A stretch of 64,000 nucleotides of DNA from positions 3,990,001-4,054,000 of the forward strand of contig NZ_JAVIZX010000001.1 of NCBI RefSeq assembly GCF_031453675.1, in the 5' to 3' direction. Under the pieces are notes generated by a model. It was not told where the DNA came from, searched no databases, and saw only the letters and a list, made by a program, of their open reading frames with translations. The translations under genes and the position numbers were made by a program. This document shows, in pieces, positions 36,514 through 44,291 of the stretch. Every line of letters starts with the position of its first letter. The stretch's first letter is position 1. Origin of the DNA: Paracidovorax wautersii (GTDB lineage Bacteria; Pseudomonadota; Gammaproteobacteria; Burkholderiales; Burkholderiaceae_C).

Positions 36514-36614
36514 GGGTCTGCCAAAAGGCTTTCTGGCGTCGTTGCAACACCTTGTCGTAGCCACACTACTGCCTGCGGCGTTGACGCCTAGCCAGAAAGC
36601 CTTTTGGCAGACCC
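36514..36614. repeat. long inverted repeat with 24-bp perfect arms between rpsU and yqeY
   Basis: The left arm 36514-36537 (GGGTCTGCCAAAAGG, continuing to TTCTGGC) is exactly complementary to the right arm 36591-36614. The 53-base loop has further partial pairing near its base (GGCGTC/GACGCC). It is separate from the rpsU terminator and not needed for it. Confidence 0.9.
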
Positions 36615-36650
36615 TCTGTCTCGTTTGCCTGATTAAAAAAGGAAGCCGCC

Positions 36651-37097
36651 ATGAGCCTCAAGGACCAGATCACCGAAGACATGAAGACCGCCATGCGCGC
36701 CAAGGACAGCGAGCGCCTGGGTACCATCCGCCTGCTGCAGGCCGCGATGAAGCAGAAGGAAGTGGACGAGCGCGTCACACTGGACGACGCGGCCATCGTC
36801 GCCATCGTGGACAAGCTGATCAAGCAGCGCAAGGACTCGATCACCGCCTTCGAAGGCGCGGGCCGCCAGGATCTGGCCGACAAGGAAAAGGCCGAGATGG
36901 CCGTGCTGCAGGCCTACCTGCCCGAGCGCATGTCGGCCGAGGAAACGCAGGCCGCCGTGAAGGCTATCGTGGCCGAGCTGGGCGCCGCGGGCCCCGGCGA
37001 CATGGGCAAGGTGATGGGCGTGGTCAAGACGCGCCTGGCCGGCAAGGCCGACATGGGCCAGGTCTCGGCCGCCGTCAAGGCCGCGCTGGCGGGCTGA
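36651..37097 (+). CDS. yqeY: GatB/YqeY domain-containing protein
   Basis: 148 residues. Starts MSLKDQITEDMKTAMRAKDS, typical of YqeY, with the GatB-like C-terminal half (MSAEETQAAVKAIVAELGAA, GDMGKVMGVVKTRL). Its role is thought to be linked to tRNA-dependent amidation by resemblance to the GatB tail, without firm proof. Association with rpsU is widespread. Confidence 0.95.
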   Translation: MSLKDQITEDMKTAMRAKDSERLGTIRLLQAAMKQKEVDERVTLDDAAIVAIVDKLIKQRKDSITAFEGAGRQDLADKEKAEMAVLQAYLPERMSAEETQAAVKAIVAELGAAGPGDMGKVMGVVKTRLAGKADMGQVSAAVKAALAG

Positions 37098-37167
37098 ACG
37101 CCCCTCGCCCGGCCGCCGGCCCGGCGCACGGTTGCGCGAAACGCGCTTCGAACGCGCCCCGTCGGTC

Positions 37168-37276
37168 GTTCGCTACCAAAAACAGAGCTGCTTGCGCTTG
37201 CTCCGCAATGATTTCAGGGTCATAAAACTTCGAAATCCAAGAGGTATAAGCGCAGGCAGCTTCGTTTTCGATAGCA
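37168..37276. repeat. head-to-head dispersed repeat downstream of yqeY
   Basis: The left half reads ACAGAGCTGCTTGCGCTTGC; the right half, on the complement, reads ACGAAGCTGCCTGCGCTTAT. Both resemble the AGCTGC-GCGCTT part of the hairpin repeat family, facing each other across an AT-rich centre. The block lies between the convergent yqeY and LysR genes. Confidence 0.55.
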
Positions 37277-37280
37277 CCTT

Positions 37281-38222
37281 TCACGCACCGGCCGCGCCCG
37301 GGATCCCAGCCGCAGCGGGGTCCAGCCCGCTCTCGCGGAACCACTCCTGCAGAAACTCCACGCCCACGCGCACCTTGGCCGAGCGCTCCAGCCGCGTGGG
37401 GTACACGGCCCAGATGTTGGCCTCCTGCTGCCAGTCGGGCAGCACGCGCACCAGCCGTCCGGAGGCCAGCTCCGGCCCCACATCCCACAGCGAGCGCAGC
37501 ACGATGCCGCGCCCATCCGCCGCCCACTGCACGGCCATCTCGCCGTTGTTGGCCGACAGCGGGCCGCGCACCTTCACCGTCTCGTCCACCGCGCCGCTGC
37601 GCAGCCGCCAGACGCCGAAGGGGTGGTCGCGCTCCTTGATCACCAGGCAGTCGTGGCTGGCCAGGTCGGCCACCGTGCGCGGTGCTCCCTTGCGCGCCAG
37701 GTAGGCCGGCGCGGCGCACAGCACGCGGTGGTTGTCGGCCAGGCGGCGGGCGATGAGGTGCGGCGCGATCTCGTCGCCCACGCGGATGTCCAGATCGAAG
37801 CCCTCGCCCGCCACATCCACCAGGCGGTCGAACACCTCCAGCCGCACCTGCAGGCCCGGATGCCGCTCCACCAGCCGCGACAGCGCGGGCGCCACCACGC
37901 GCCGCCCGAAGCCGAAGCTGCAGCTCACCCGCAGCAGGCCCCGCGGCTCGCGGCGGGTGACGGCCACCTCCTGCAGCAGCTGGTCCACGTCGTCCAGGAT
38001 GCGCAGCGCCCAGTGGAAGACGCGCTCGCCCTCCTCCGTCACCGCCACGCGCCGCGTCGTGCGGTGCAGCAGCTTCACGGCCAGGTCGTCCTCCAGCAGG
38101 CGGATGCGCTTGCTGACGTAGGCGGGCGAGGCGCCCAGCTCGGTGGCCGCCTCGGCAAAGCTGGCCTTGCGGACCACGACGGTGAAGACGCGCAGGTCTT
38201 CGGTGGCGGGCGATTTATGCAC
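37281..38222 (-). CDS. LysR-family regulator of tartrate dehydrogenase (TtuA-like)
   Basis: 313 residues from a GTG at 38222 (VHKSPATEDLRVF). The N-terminal HTH is FAEAATELGASPAYVSKRIRLLE; the effector domain follows, with FDLDIRVGDEIAPHLIARRL. It is transcribed divergently from the tartrate dehydrogenase gene across a 143-base spacer with inverted repeats (38249-38289). This is the classic arrangement for a LysR activator and its target, so tartrate or a related acid is the likely inducer. Confidence 0.88.
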   Translation of the reverse strand: MHKSPATEDLRVFTVVVRKASFAEAATELGASPAYVSKRIRLLEDDLAVKLLHRTTRRVAVTEEGERVFHWALRILDDVDQLLQEVAVTRREPRGLLRVSCSFGFGRRVVAPALSRLVERHPGLQVRLEVFDRLVDVAGEGFDLDIRVGDEIAPHLIARRLADNHRVLCAAPAYLARKGAPRTVADLASHDCLVIKERDHPFGVWRLRSGAVDETVKVRGPLSANNGEMAVQWAADGRGIVLRSLWDVGPELASGRLVRVLPDWQQEANIWAVYPTRLERSAKVRVGVEFLQEWFRESGLDPAAAGIPGAAGA

Positions 38223-38248
38223 GTTGTGTGAACAATGGAACCACAGTG

Positions 38249-38289
38249 GGCGCATTGTAGGGCGCGGCGTGTTCGCGCAACAATGCGCC
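38249..38289. promoter_or_regulatory. inverted repeat, candidate LysR operator
   Basis: GGCGCATTGT (38249-38258) and ACAATGCGCC (38280-38289) are perfectly complementary across 21 bases. A second smaller repeat, TTGTGTGAACAA, lies at 38224-38235. Both are in the LysR/ttuC divergent region. Confidence 0.6.
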
Positions 38290-38365
38290 ATCCGCAGCCG
38301 TTGCAAGGGCCTCCCCGGCCCCGCGGCATGTCGTCCACCCCTACTTTTTCAGTTCAGGAGATCTC

Positions 38366-39454
38366 ATGTCCCGTACCTACCAAATCGCCGTGCTGGCCGG
38401 CGACGGCATCGGCAAGGAAGTGATGCCCGAAGGCCTGCGCGCGCTGGAAGCCGCCGCGCGCCGCTTCGGCATCCCGCTCGCATTCAAGCACTTCGAATGG
38501 GCCAGCTGCGACTACTACGCCGCCCACGGCAAGATGATGCCGGACGACTGGAAGGCCCAGCTCTCGGGCATGGACGCGATCTTCTTCGGCGCCGTCGGCT
38601 GGCCCGCCACCGTGCCCGACCACGTGTCGCTGTGGGGCTCGCTGCTCAAGTTCCGCCGCGAGTTCGACCAGTACATCAACCTGCGTCCCGTGCGCCTGTT
38701 CGAGGGCGTGCCCTGCCCGCTGGCCGGCCGCAAGCCCGGCGACATCGACTACTACGTGGTGCGCGAGAACACCGAGGGCGAGTACACGTCGCTCGGCGGC
38801 ATCATGTACGAAGGCACGGACCGCGAGATCGTGATCCAGGAATCGGTCTACTCGCGCCACGGCGCCAACCGCCTGCTGAAGTACGCCTTCGAGCTGGCCA
38901 ACAGCCGCGCCAGAAAGCACGTCACGCTGGCCACCAAGAGCAACGGCATCGCCATTAGCATGCCCTGGTGGGACCAGCGCGCCGAAGAGGTCGCCAAGGA
39001 CTACCCCGAGGTCGCGCTGGACAAGCAGCACATCGACATCCTCACGGCCCGTTTCGTGCTGCAGCCGGGCCGCTTCGACGTGGTGGCCGCCACCAACCTG
39101 TTCGGTGACATCCTGTCCGACCTGGGGCCCGCCACCACCGGCACTATCGGCCTGGCACCGTCCGCCAACCTGAACCCGGACCGCACCTTCCCCAGCCTGT
39201 TCGAGCCGGTGCACGGCTCGGCGCCGGACATCTACGGTAAGAACATCGCCAACCCGATCGCCATGGTCTGGTCGGGTGCGCTGATGCTGGACTTCCTCAC
39301 CCAGGGCCAGGGCGCGGGCCGGCAGGCGCACGATGCGATCGTTGCGGCGATCGAGGAAGTCATCAAGAGCGGTCCGAAGACGCCGGACCTGGGCGGCACG
39401 GCCAACACCACGCAGGTGGGCGAAGCCATCGCGGCCGCCATCGCCGCGGCCTGA
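38366..39454 (+). CDS. ttuC: tartrate dehydrogenase/decarboxylase (isocitrate/isopropylmalate dehydrogenase family)
   Basis: 362 residues, full length. The NAD-linked beta-decarboxylating dehydrogenase fold is shown by VLAGDGIGKEVMPEGLRALE, YYVVRENTEGEYTSLGG, FDVVAATNLFGDILSDLGPA and FEPVHGSAPDIYGKNIANP. HVSLWGSLLKFRREFDQYIN is the TtuC-type substrate region, where isopropylmalate enzymes differ. Products can be oxaloglycolate, glycerate or pyruvate depending on substrate (tartrate or D-malate). An AGGAGA site precedes the ATG. D-malate dehydrogenase (DmlA) is a close alternative call. Confidence 0.9.
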   Translation: MSRTYQIAVLAGDGIGKEVMPEGLRALEAAARRFGIPLAFKHFEWASCDYYAAHGKMMPDDWKAQLSGMDAIFFGAVGWPATVPDHVSLWGSLLKFRREFDQYINLRPVRLFEGVPCPLAGRKPGDIDYYVVRENTEGEYTSLGGIMYEGTDREIVIQESVYSRHGANRLLKYAFELANSRARKHVTLATKSNGIAISMPWWDQRAEEVAKDYPEVALDKQHIDILTARFVLQPGRFDVVAATNLFGDILSDLGPATTGTIGLAPSANLNPDRTFPSLFEPVHGSAPDIYGKNIANPIAMVWSGALMLDFLTQGQGAGRQAHDAIVAAIEEVIKSGPKTPDLGGTANTTQVGEAIAAAIAAA

Positions 39455-39490
39455 CCAAGCGCTGCACCGTCGATAGACGCCGCGCAGCAT

Positions 39491-39512
39491 GGTCGGCCGT
39501 CAACGGCCGGTC
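39491..39512. terminator. possible hairpin between convergent genes
   Basis: CGGCCGT-ca-ACGGCCG core with G-T extensions, between ttuC and the convergent monooxygenase-like gene. No T run, so termination is uncertain. Confidence 0.3.
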
Positions 39513-39562
39513 ATCTTGCAACAGGCGCAACGGCGGCTCCGGCGCTCGGGCGCTGGCGGGGC

Positions 39563-39940
39563 TCAGCCCTTGCCGGGCGCCACAGGCCGCCCCGACAACG
39601 GGTGCTCGATGCGGCCATCGCCATGGCTGGCCACCACCTCGGCGATCACCACCTGGTAGCCCGCCAGCCAATCAGCCTGTCGCGCCTTGGCGGCGAGGTG
39701 GTCCGGGTGGTGCATCAGCACCTGCAGCGACGCCAGCGAATCCCAGTAGTAGACGTTGGACACCCGCCCCGTGGCCGGGTTCTCCCAGCTTTCCTCGCCC
39801 AGATACCCCGGAAGCGCCCTCGCGATGCCGGCGATGGTGTCGTCCAGGGCATGGAACGCGGCATCGTAGTTGCCGGGTGCGAAGGTAAACGTGGCGGTGA
39901 CGATGCGGGGGGCGCCATCAACGGGCTTGCGCGCCGCCAT
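39563..39940 (-). CDS. antibiotic biosynthesis monooxygenase-like small protein
   Basis: 125 residues with an ABM-like fold: IVTATFTFAPGNYDAAFHAL, GYLGEESWENPATGRVSNVY and YYWDSLASLQVLMHHPDH. Members of this type are cofactor-free or of unknown function. It begins one base after the stop of the PaiB-like gene, so the two form an operon divergent from the MocR-like regulator. Confidence 0.8.
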   Translation of the reverse strand: MAARKPVDGAPRIVTATFTFAPGNYDAAFHALDDTIAGIARALPGYLGEESWENPATGRVSNVYYWDSLASLQVLMHHPDHLAAKARQADWLAGYQVVIAEVVASHGDGRIEHPLSGRPVAPGKG

Positions 39941-39941
39941 C

Positions 39942-40568
39942 TCAGCCCGCCTCCTGCATGGCCTGGGCCATCGCGTGATGACCCCGCGCCTGCAGCGCGT
40001 CGGCCGCCCCCGTGCGATCGCGGGGCGCCTTGTTCTGGCTGAGCTTGGCCTTGCCCACCAGCGAGGTCACGGCGATCTCGATGCCGACGATGTGCGCCAG
40101 CAGTTCGTCCACGAAACCCGGCGCAGCATCCCCCATCTTCCAGGGCAAGGGTTCGCCGGCCTCGTGGCGCTGCGTGAGGCGGGCGATGACGCGGCGCACG
40201 AAGCGAGCGTCCTCGTGCACGGTCAGCAGGCCGTGCGCGTGCACCACCTCGTAGTTCCATGTGGGCACCTGGCGATGCGCCTTGTGCTTGCTCGGGTACC
40301 AGCTGGGCGAGATATAGGCCTCGGCCCCGCGGAAGACGACCATCACCGGGGCTCCGCCGGCGCAGCGCTGCCACACCGGATTGGCACGGGCCACATGGGC
40401 GCGCAGCGTGCCGTGCGGGCCTTCGTCCGCGTCGAACAGGAAGGGGATGTGGTCCGCATCCAGCCCACCGTCGGCCTGGTGCGTGACCAGCATGCCCAGC
40501 GGATGGGTGTGGACGACGCGGGCGAGCGCCTCGGGGTCGGTAACGGAAAAATGGGCGGGGATGTACAT
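39942..40568 (-). CDS. PaiB-type FMN-binding regulator
   Basis: 208 residues. Starts MYIPAHFSVTDPEALARVV with the PaiB signature HPLGMLVTH and the flavin-binding segment SPSWYPSKHKAHRQVPTWNY. PaiB homologues bind FMN and are annotated as negative regulators of protease and sporulation genes in Bacillus, but many may be enzymes. ATG 40568 gives the family start; the longer frame runs through the divergent gene. The divergent partner is a MocR-like regulator 96 bases away. Confidence 0.9.
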   Translation of the reverse strand: MYIPAHFSVTDPEALARVVHTHPLGMLVTHQADGGLDADHIPFLFDADEGPHGTLRAHVARANPVWQRCAGGAPVMVVFRGAEAYISPSWYPSKHKAHRQVPTWNYEVVHAHGLLTVHEDARFVRRVIARLTQRHEAGEPLPWKMGDAAPGFVDELLAHIVGIEIAVTSLVGKAKLSQNKAPRDRTGAADALQARGHHAMAQAMQEAG

Positions 40569-40664
40569 CGTGTGGGGCTCACGCAGACGCAGCGCGCGGG
40601 CTGCACAGCCTGCACTGTCGCGCACCACCGGCACAATGGGAAGGTCCAGTTTGAAGGGATTTCC

Positions 40665-42164
40665 ATGGGCCAGTTGTTTCCGCAGCCCACCGCCCCGCGG
40701 GCTTCCGGTGCCGGCCGCCGCATCTACGGCCTGCTGCGCGCCCAGATCGCCGACGGCACGCTGCCGGGCGGCGCTCGGGCTCCGTCCACCCGGGCGCTGG
40801 CCGCAGAGCTGGGTGTGTCGCGCACGACCGTCACGGCGGCCTACGAGCAACTCGCGGCGGAAGGCTTTCTCGTCACGGCGCCTGGCCGAGCGGCCCGCAT
40901 CGCCGGCCACCGAGGGCCGCAGCGCTCTGGCCTTCCCCCGGCGGCAGCAGCAGCAGCAACGCAGCCGAGTGCGCCGGCCCTGTCGGCCTACGGCCGCCGT
41001 GTGCGCGATGCCGTGCTGTCCGCCCTGCCGCCGTCGGCACCGGCGCGCTACGACTTTCTCTACGGCGCGGTGGCCGGGCGCGACTTCCCGGCGCTGGCGT
41101 GGCGCCGCGCCTGGCAGGCAGGCCTGCTGCGCCCGCAGCCGGCTCTGTACTACGCACCGCCCGAAGGCGACCCCGCCCTCCGCCGGGCGCTGCAGGGCTA
41201 TCTCCGGCGCGCGCGGGGCATCACCTGCGATGCGCAGCAGATCCTCATCGTGCATGGCTCGCAGCAGGCCATCGACCTGTGCGCACGCCTGCTGCTGGAC
41301 GCAGGCGACGCCTTCGCCTTCGAAGATCCCGGCTACCTGATGGCGCGGCGCAGCTGCGAGGCCACCGGCGCGCGCCTCCATCCGGTGCCGGTGGACGCGC
41401 TGGGCCTGGACACCGCGCACCTGCCCGAGGGCGATCCGCGCGTGCGCCTGGCCTATGTGACGCCCTCGCACCAGTTCCCGCTGGGCGGCGTGCTGCCCAT
41501 CGGCCGCCGCATGGAGCTGCTGGCCTGGGCGCGGCGCTGCGGCGCATGGATCCTGGAGGACGACTACGACGGCGAATTCCGCTACGGCCAGCGGCCCATC
41601 GACGCCCTGCAATCCATCGACACCGAGGGGCGCGTGATCTATGCAGGCACCTTCTCCAAGGCCTTGTCGCCGCAGATCCGGCTGGGCTACCTGGTGCTGC
41701 CGCCGGCGCTGGTGCCCGTGTTCCGCCAGGCCAAGCGGCTGGCCGATCGGCATGCGCCGGTGCTGGAGCAGCAGGCGCTGGCCGCCTTCATCGACAGCGG
41801 CCAGTACGAGCGCCACGTGCGCCGCATGCGCCGGACGCATGAGCGCCGCCGTGCCGCGCTGGAGGAGGCCGTCGCGCGGCACCTGCCCGCAGGCGCACAG
41901 ATCGCCGGCACGGCGGCCGGACTGCACGCGGTGCTGTGGCTGCCCTTCCTGTGGCCGCGGCACGAGGCCCTGGTGGCCGACGCAGCCCGCAGCGAAGGCG
42001 TGGGTGTCTATCCGCTCTCACCGCTCTTCGCTCGCGAACCCACGCAGCCGCCGCGACCGGCCGGGCTGATCCTGGGCTACGCCAGCCTTTCGCCCGAGGA
42101 GATCGCCCAGGGGGTGGAGATCCTCGGGCGCTGCGTGGCCGCCGTGGCGCGGCAGCAAGGCTGA
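40665..42164 (+). CDS. MocR/PdxR-type PLP-dependent transcriptional regulator
   Basis: 499 residues. The GntR winged-helix domain at 1-85 contains APSTRALAAELGVSRTTVTA, a linker includes eight alternating Ala/Gln residues, and a fold-type I aminotransferase domain follows, with ILEDDYDGEFRYGQRP and the PLP lysine in YAGTFSKALSPQIRLGYLV. Such regulators sense PLP or amino compounds. It is divergent from the PaiB-like/ABM-like operon and probably controls it. Confidence 0.9.
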   Translation: MGQLFPQPTAPRASGAGRRIYGLLRAQIADGTLPGGARAPSTRALAAELGVSRTTVTAAYEQLAAEGFLVTAPGRAARIAGHRGPQRSGLPPAAAAAATQPSAPALSAYGRRVRDAVLSALPPSAPARYDFLYGAVAGRDFPALAWRRAWQAGLLRPQPALYYAPPEGDPALRRALQGYLRRARGITCDAQQILIVHGSQQAIDLCARLLLDAGDAFAFEDPGYLMARRSCEATGARLHPVPVDALGLDTAHLPEGDPRVRLAYVTPSHQFPLGGVLPIGRRMELLAWARRCGAWILEDDYDGEFRYGQRPIDALQSIDTEGRVIYAGTFSKALSPQIRLGYLVLPPALVPVFRQAKRLADRHAPVLEQQALAAFIDSGQYERHVRRMRRTHERRRAALEEAVARHLPAGAQIAGTAAGLHAVLWLPFLWPRHEALVADAARSEGVGVYPLSPLFAREPTQPPRPAGLILGYASLSPEEIAQGVEILGRCVAAVARQQG

Positions 42165-42195
42165 TGCCGCCCCCCCCCGCAACGGGTGGCGTGTG

Positions 42196-43122
42196 TCAGC
42201 GCGCCACCTCGTGCAGGCATTCGACCAGCGCGGCCGTCACCGGCGTGATGGCCTGCCCACGCAGCGTGATCAGTCCCACGGGCGGCAGTTCGATGGGCAC
42301 AGGCAGGCGCACCACGGCCAGCATGCCCTGCGCGGCCCAGTGGCGGGCCACCGTGCGCGCCATGAAGGCCACCGCGCCGCGCTGGTGCAGGAAGGTGATC
42401 TGCGACAGGAACGAGGCCGACTCGACGATGTCGGCCGGCGGGTGCAGTCCGTGCGCGAAGAACTGCTGCTCCAGCTTGACGCGCAGCGAGGCCCATGGCG
42501 GCGGCAGCACACAGGGCTGCGCGGCCAGGTCGGCCCAGGTGGCGCGGCGCTTGCGCGCCAGGGGGTGGTCCGGCCGCACCACGGCCACCATCGGGTCCGC
42601 GTAGAGCGCCTCGGTCTCCAGGTCGGGCGAGGCATAGCCGGGCTCCAGCCGGCCGACGAACAGATCCAGCTCGCCCAGGCGCAGCTTGGGCAGCAGGCGC
42701 GTGAGGTCGCCTTCCTCGATCAGCACCGTGGTGTCGCGCGAGCGGGCCTTGAGCCGTTCCACCGCCTGTGCCAGCAGCACCGGCGTGGCGGCCACCATGG
42801 CGCCCACGCTGGTGCGGCCGCTGGCGCCGCTGGCCTGCGCGGCGATCTCGTCGCGCGTGCGCTCGTAGCCCGCCAGCACCGAGCGCGCGAAGCGCACCAC
42901 GCTCGCGCCAGCGGCCGTGGGCTCGGTGCCGCGCGTGGAGCGCTCGAACAGCGGCTGGCCGAACATGCGCTCGATCTCCGCCAACGTCTTGGAAACGGCC
43001 GGTTGCGTGACGGACAAAAATTCCGACGCGCGCCCCAGGTGGCGGAACTGGTCCAGCGCCACCAGCAACTGCAGATGGCGCAGCTTGAGGTTGGAGCGCA
43101 GCACCCGGTCGATCTTGCTCAT
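42196..43122 (-). CDS. LysR-family regulator of the sugar-acid cluster (GbpR-like)
   Basis: 308 residues. The start MSKIDRVLRSNLKLRHLQLL is followed by the HTH (HLGRASEFLSVTQPAVSKTLAEIE). The effector domain has LRLGELDLFVGRLEPGY, a form common in GbpR/PcaQ-like proteins that regulate sugar and aromatic acid catabolism. It is divergent from the solute-receptor/galactarate dehydratase operon with 119 bases between the starts, so it very likely regulates that operon. Confidence 0.88.
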   Translation of the reverse strand: MSKIDRVLRSNLKLRHLQLLVALDQFRHLGRASEFLSVTQPAVSKTLAEIERMFGQPLFERSTRGTEPTAAGASVVRFARSVLAGYERTRDEIAAQASGASGRTSVGAMVAATPVLLAQAVERLKARSRDTTVLIEEGDLTRLLPKLRLGELDLFVGRLEPGYASPDLETEALYADPMVAVVRPDHPLARKRRATWADLAAQPCVLPPPWASLRVKLEQQFFAHGLHPPADIVESASFLSQITFLHQRGAVAFMARTVARHWAAQGMLAVVRLPVPIELPPVGLITLRGQAITPVTAALVECLHEVAR

Positions 43123-43241
43123 GGCATCGTTCCTTCTTTCATAACCTGCTGGCAATGAAGCCAGTCCATATTTTCATTGGATTGTCATGCAGCAGTTGCG
43201 AACAATTGGCGGCGTTCGCATACCAACAACAGGAGACAACC

Positions 43242-44231
43242 ATGACCACCCCACGCAGCGGACGGCGCCAGCTCGTCCTCGGCGCGCTGGGCGCCGCCGC
43301 GCTCGCCGCCACCTCCAGCCGCCTCTTCGCGCAGGCCTGGCCCGAGCGCCCCATCACCTTCATCTGCCCCTGGCCTGCCGGCGGCACGGCCGACCAGTCC
43401 ATGCGCACGCTGTGCACGGTGGCCGGTCGCATCCTGGGCCAATCCATCGCCGTGGAGAACCGCGCCGGTGCCTCCGGCATGATCGGCTCCAAGGCCCTGG
43501 CCTCGGCCAAGCCCGACGGCTACACGATCGGCCAGGTGCCGATCTCCGTCACGCGCTTTGCGCAGCTGGGCACGCTGCAGGCCGACCCGCGCAAGGACTT
43601 CACCTACATCGCCCGCACCTCGGGCCAGACCTTCGGCATCGCCGTGCCGGCCAGCTCGCCCTTCAAGACGCTGCAGGACTTCGTGCAGCACGCCAAGGCG
43701 AACCCCGGCAAGCTCACGTACGCGCATGCCGGCGTGGGCGGCGCCACGCACGTGGGCATGGAAGAGTTCGCCAGCGTGGCGGGCATCCAGCTCAACCACG
43801 TGCCCTACAAGGGCGGGGCCGAGGCGCTGCAGGGCGTGCTGGGCGGCCATGTGGATGCGCTGGCCGATTCCAGCTCCTGGGCGCCCCATGTCGAAGCCGG
43901 CAAACTGCGCCTGCTCGCAACGTGGGGCGAGCAGCGCACGGCCCGCTTCAAGGACGTGCCCACGCTGCGCGAATGCGGCTACGACGTGGTGGTCGATGCC
44001 CCCAACGGCATCGGCGCGCCCAAGGGCCTGGACCCGGCCATCGCCGCCAAGCTGCGCGATGCGTTCAAGCAGGCCGTGGCCAGCCGCGAGTTCAAGGCCG
44101 TGGCCGACAAGCTCGACGCCCCGCTGCTGTACCTGGACGGCCCGGACTACGAAAAGTATGTGAACACGGTGTATGCGAAGGAAACCGTGCTGATCGACAA
44201 GCTCAAGCTGCGCGAGCTGATGAAGAGCTGA
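43242..44231 (+). CDS. Bug-family periplasmic solute receptor (TctC-like)
   Basis: 329 residues. Signal peptide with a twin-Arg start (SGRRQLVLGALGAAALAATS). The mature part has WPERPITFICPWPAGGTADQ, VENRAGASGMIGSKALASAK and GGHVDALADSSSWAPHVEAG, typical of the Bug/TctC family. It binds a carboxylic or sugar acid, presumably galactarate or glucarate from context. No TctA/TctB membrane genes lie nearby, as often for Bug proteins in Burkholderiales. AGGAGA precedes ATG 43242. Confidence 0.92.
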   Translation: MTTPRSGRRQLVLGALGAAALAATSSRLFAQAWPERPITFICPWPAGGTADQSMRTLCTVAGRILGQSIAVENRAGASGMIGSKALASAKPDGYTIGQVPISVTRFAQLGTLQADPRKDFTYIARTSGQTFGIAVPASSPFKTLQDFVQHAKANPGKLTYAHAGVGGATHVGMEEFASVAGIQLNHVPYKGGAEALQGVLGGHVDALADSSSWAPHVEAGKLRLLATWGEQRTARFKDVPTLRECGYDVVVDAPNGIGAPKGLDPAIAAKLRDAFKQAVASREFKAVADKLDAPLLYLDGPDYEKYVNTVYAKETVLIDKLKLRELMKS

Positions 44232-44291
44232 AGCGCCGCTCGACTCCGCGCGCATCACCGATGCGCGCTCCCCACCCTACAAGGCTCCTGA

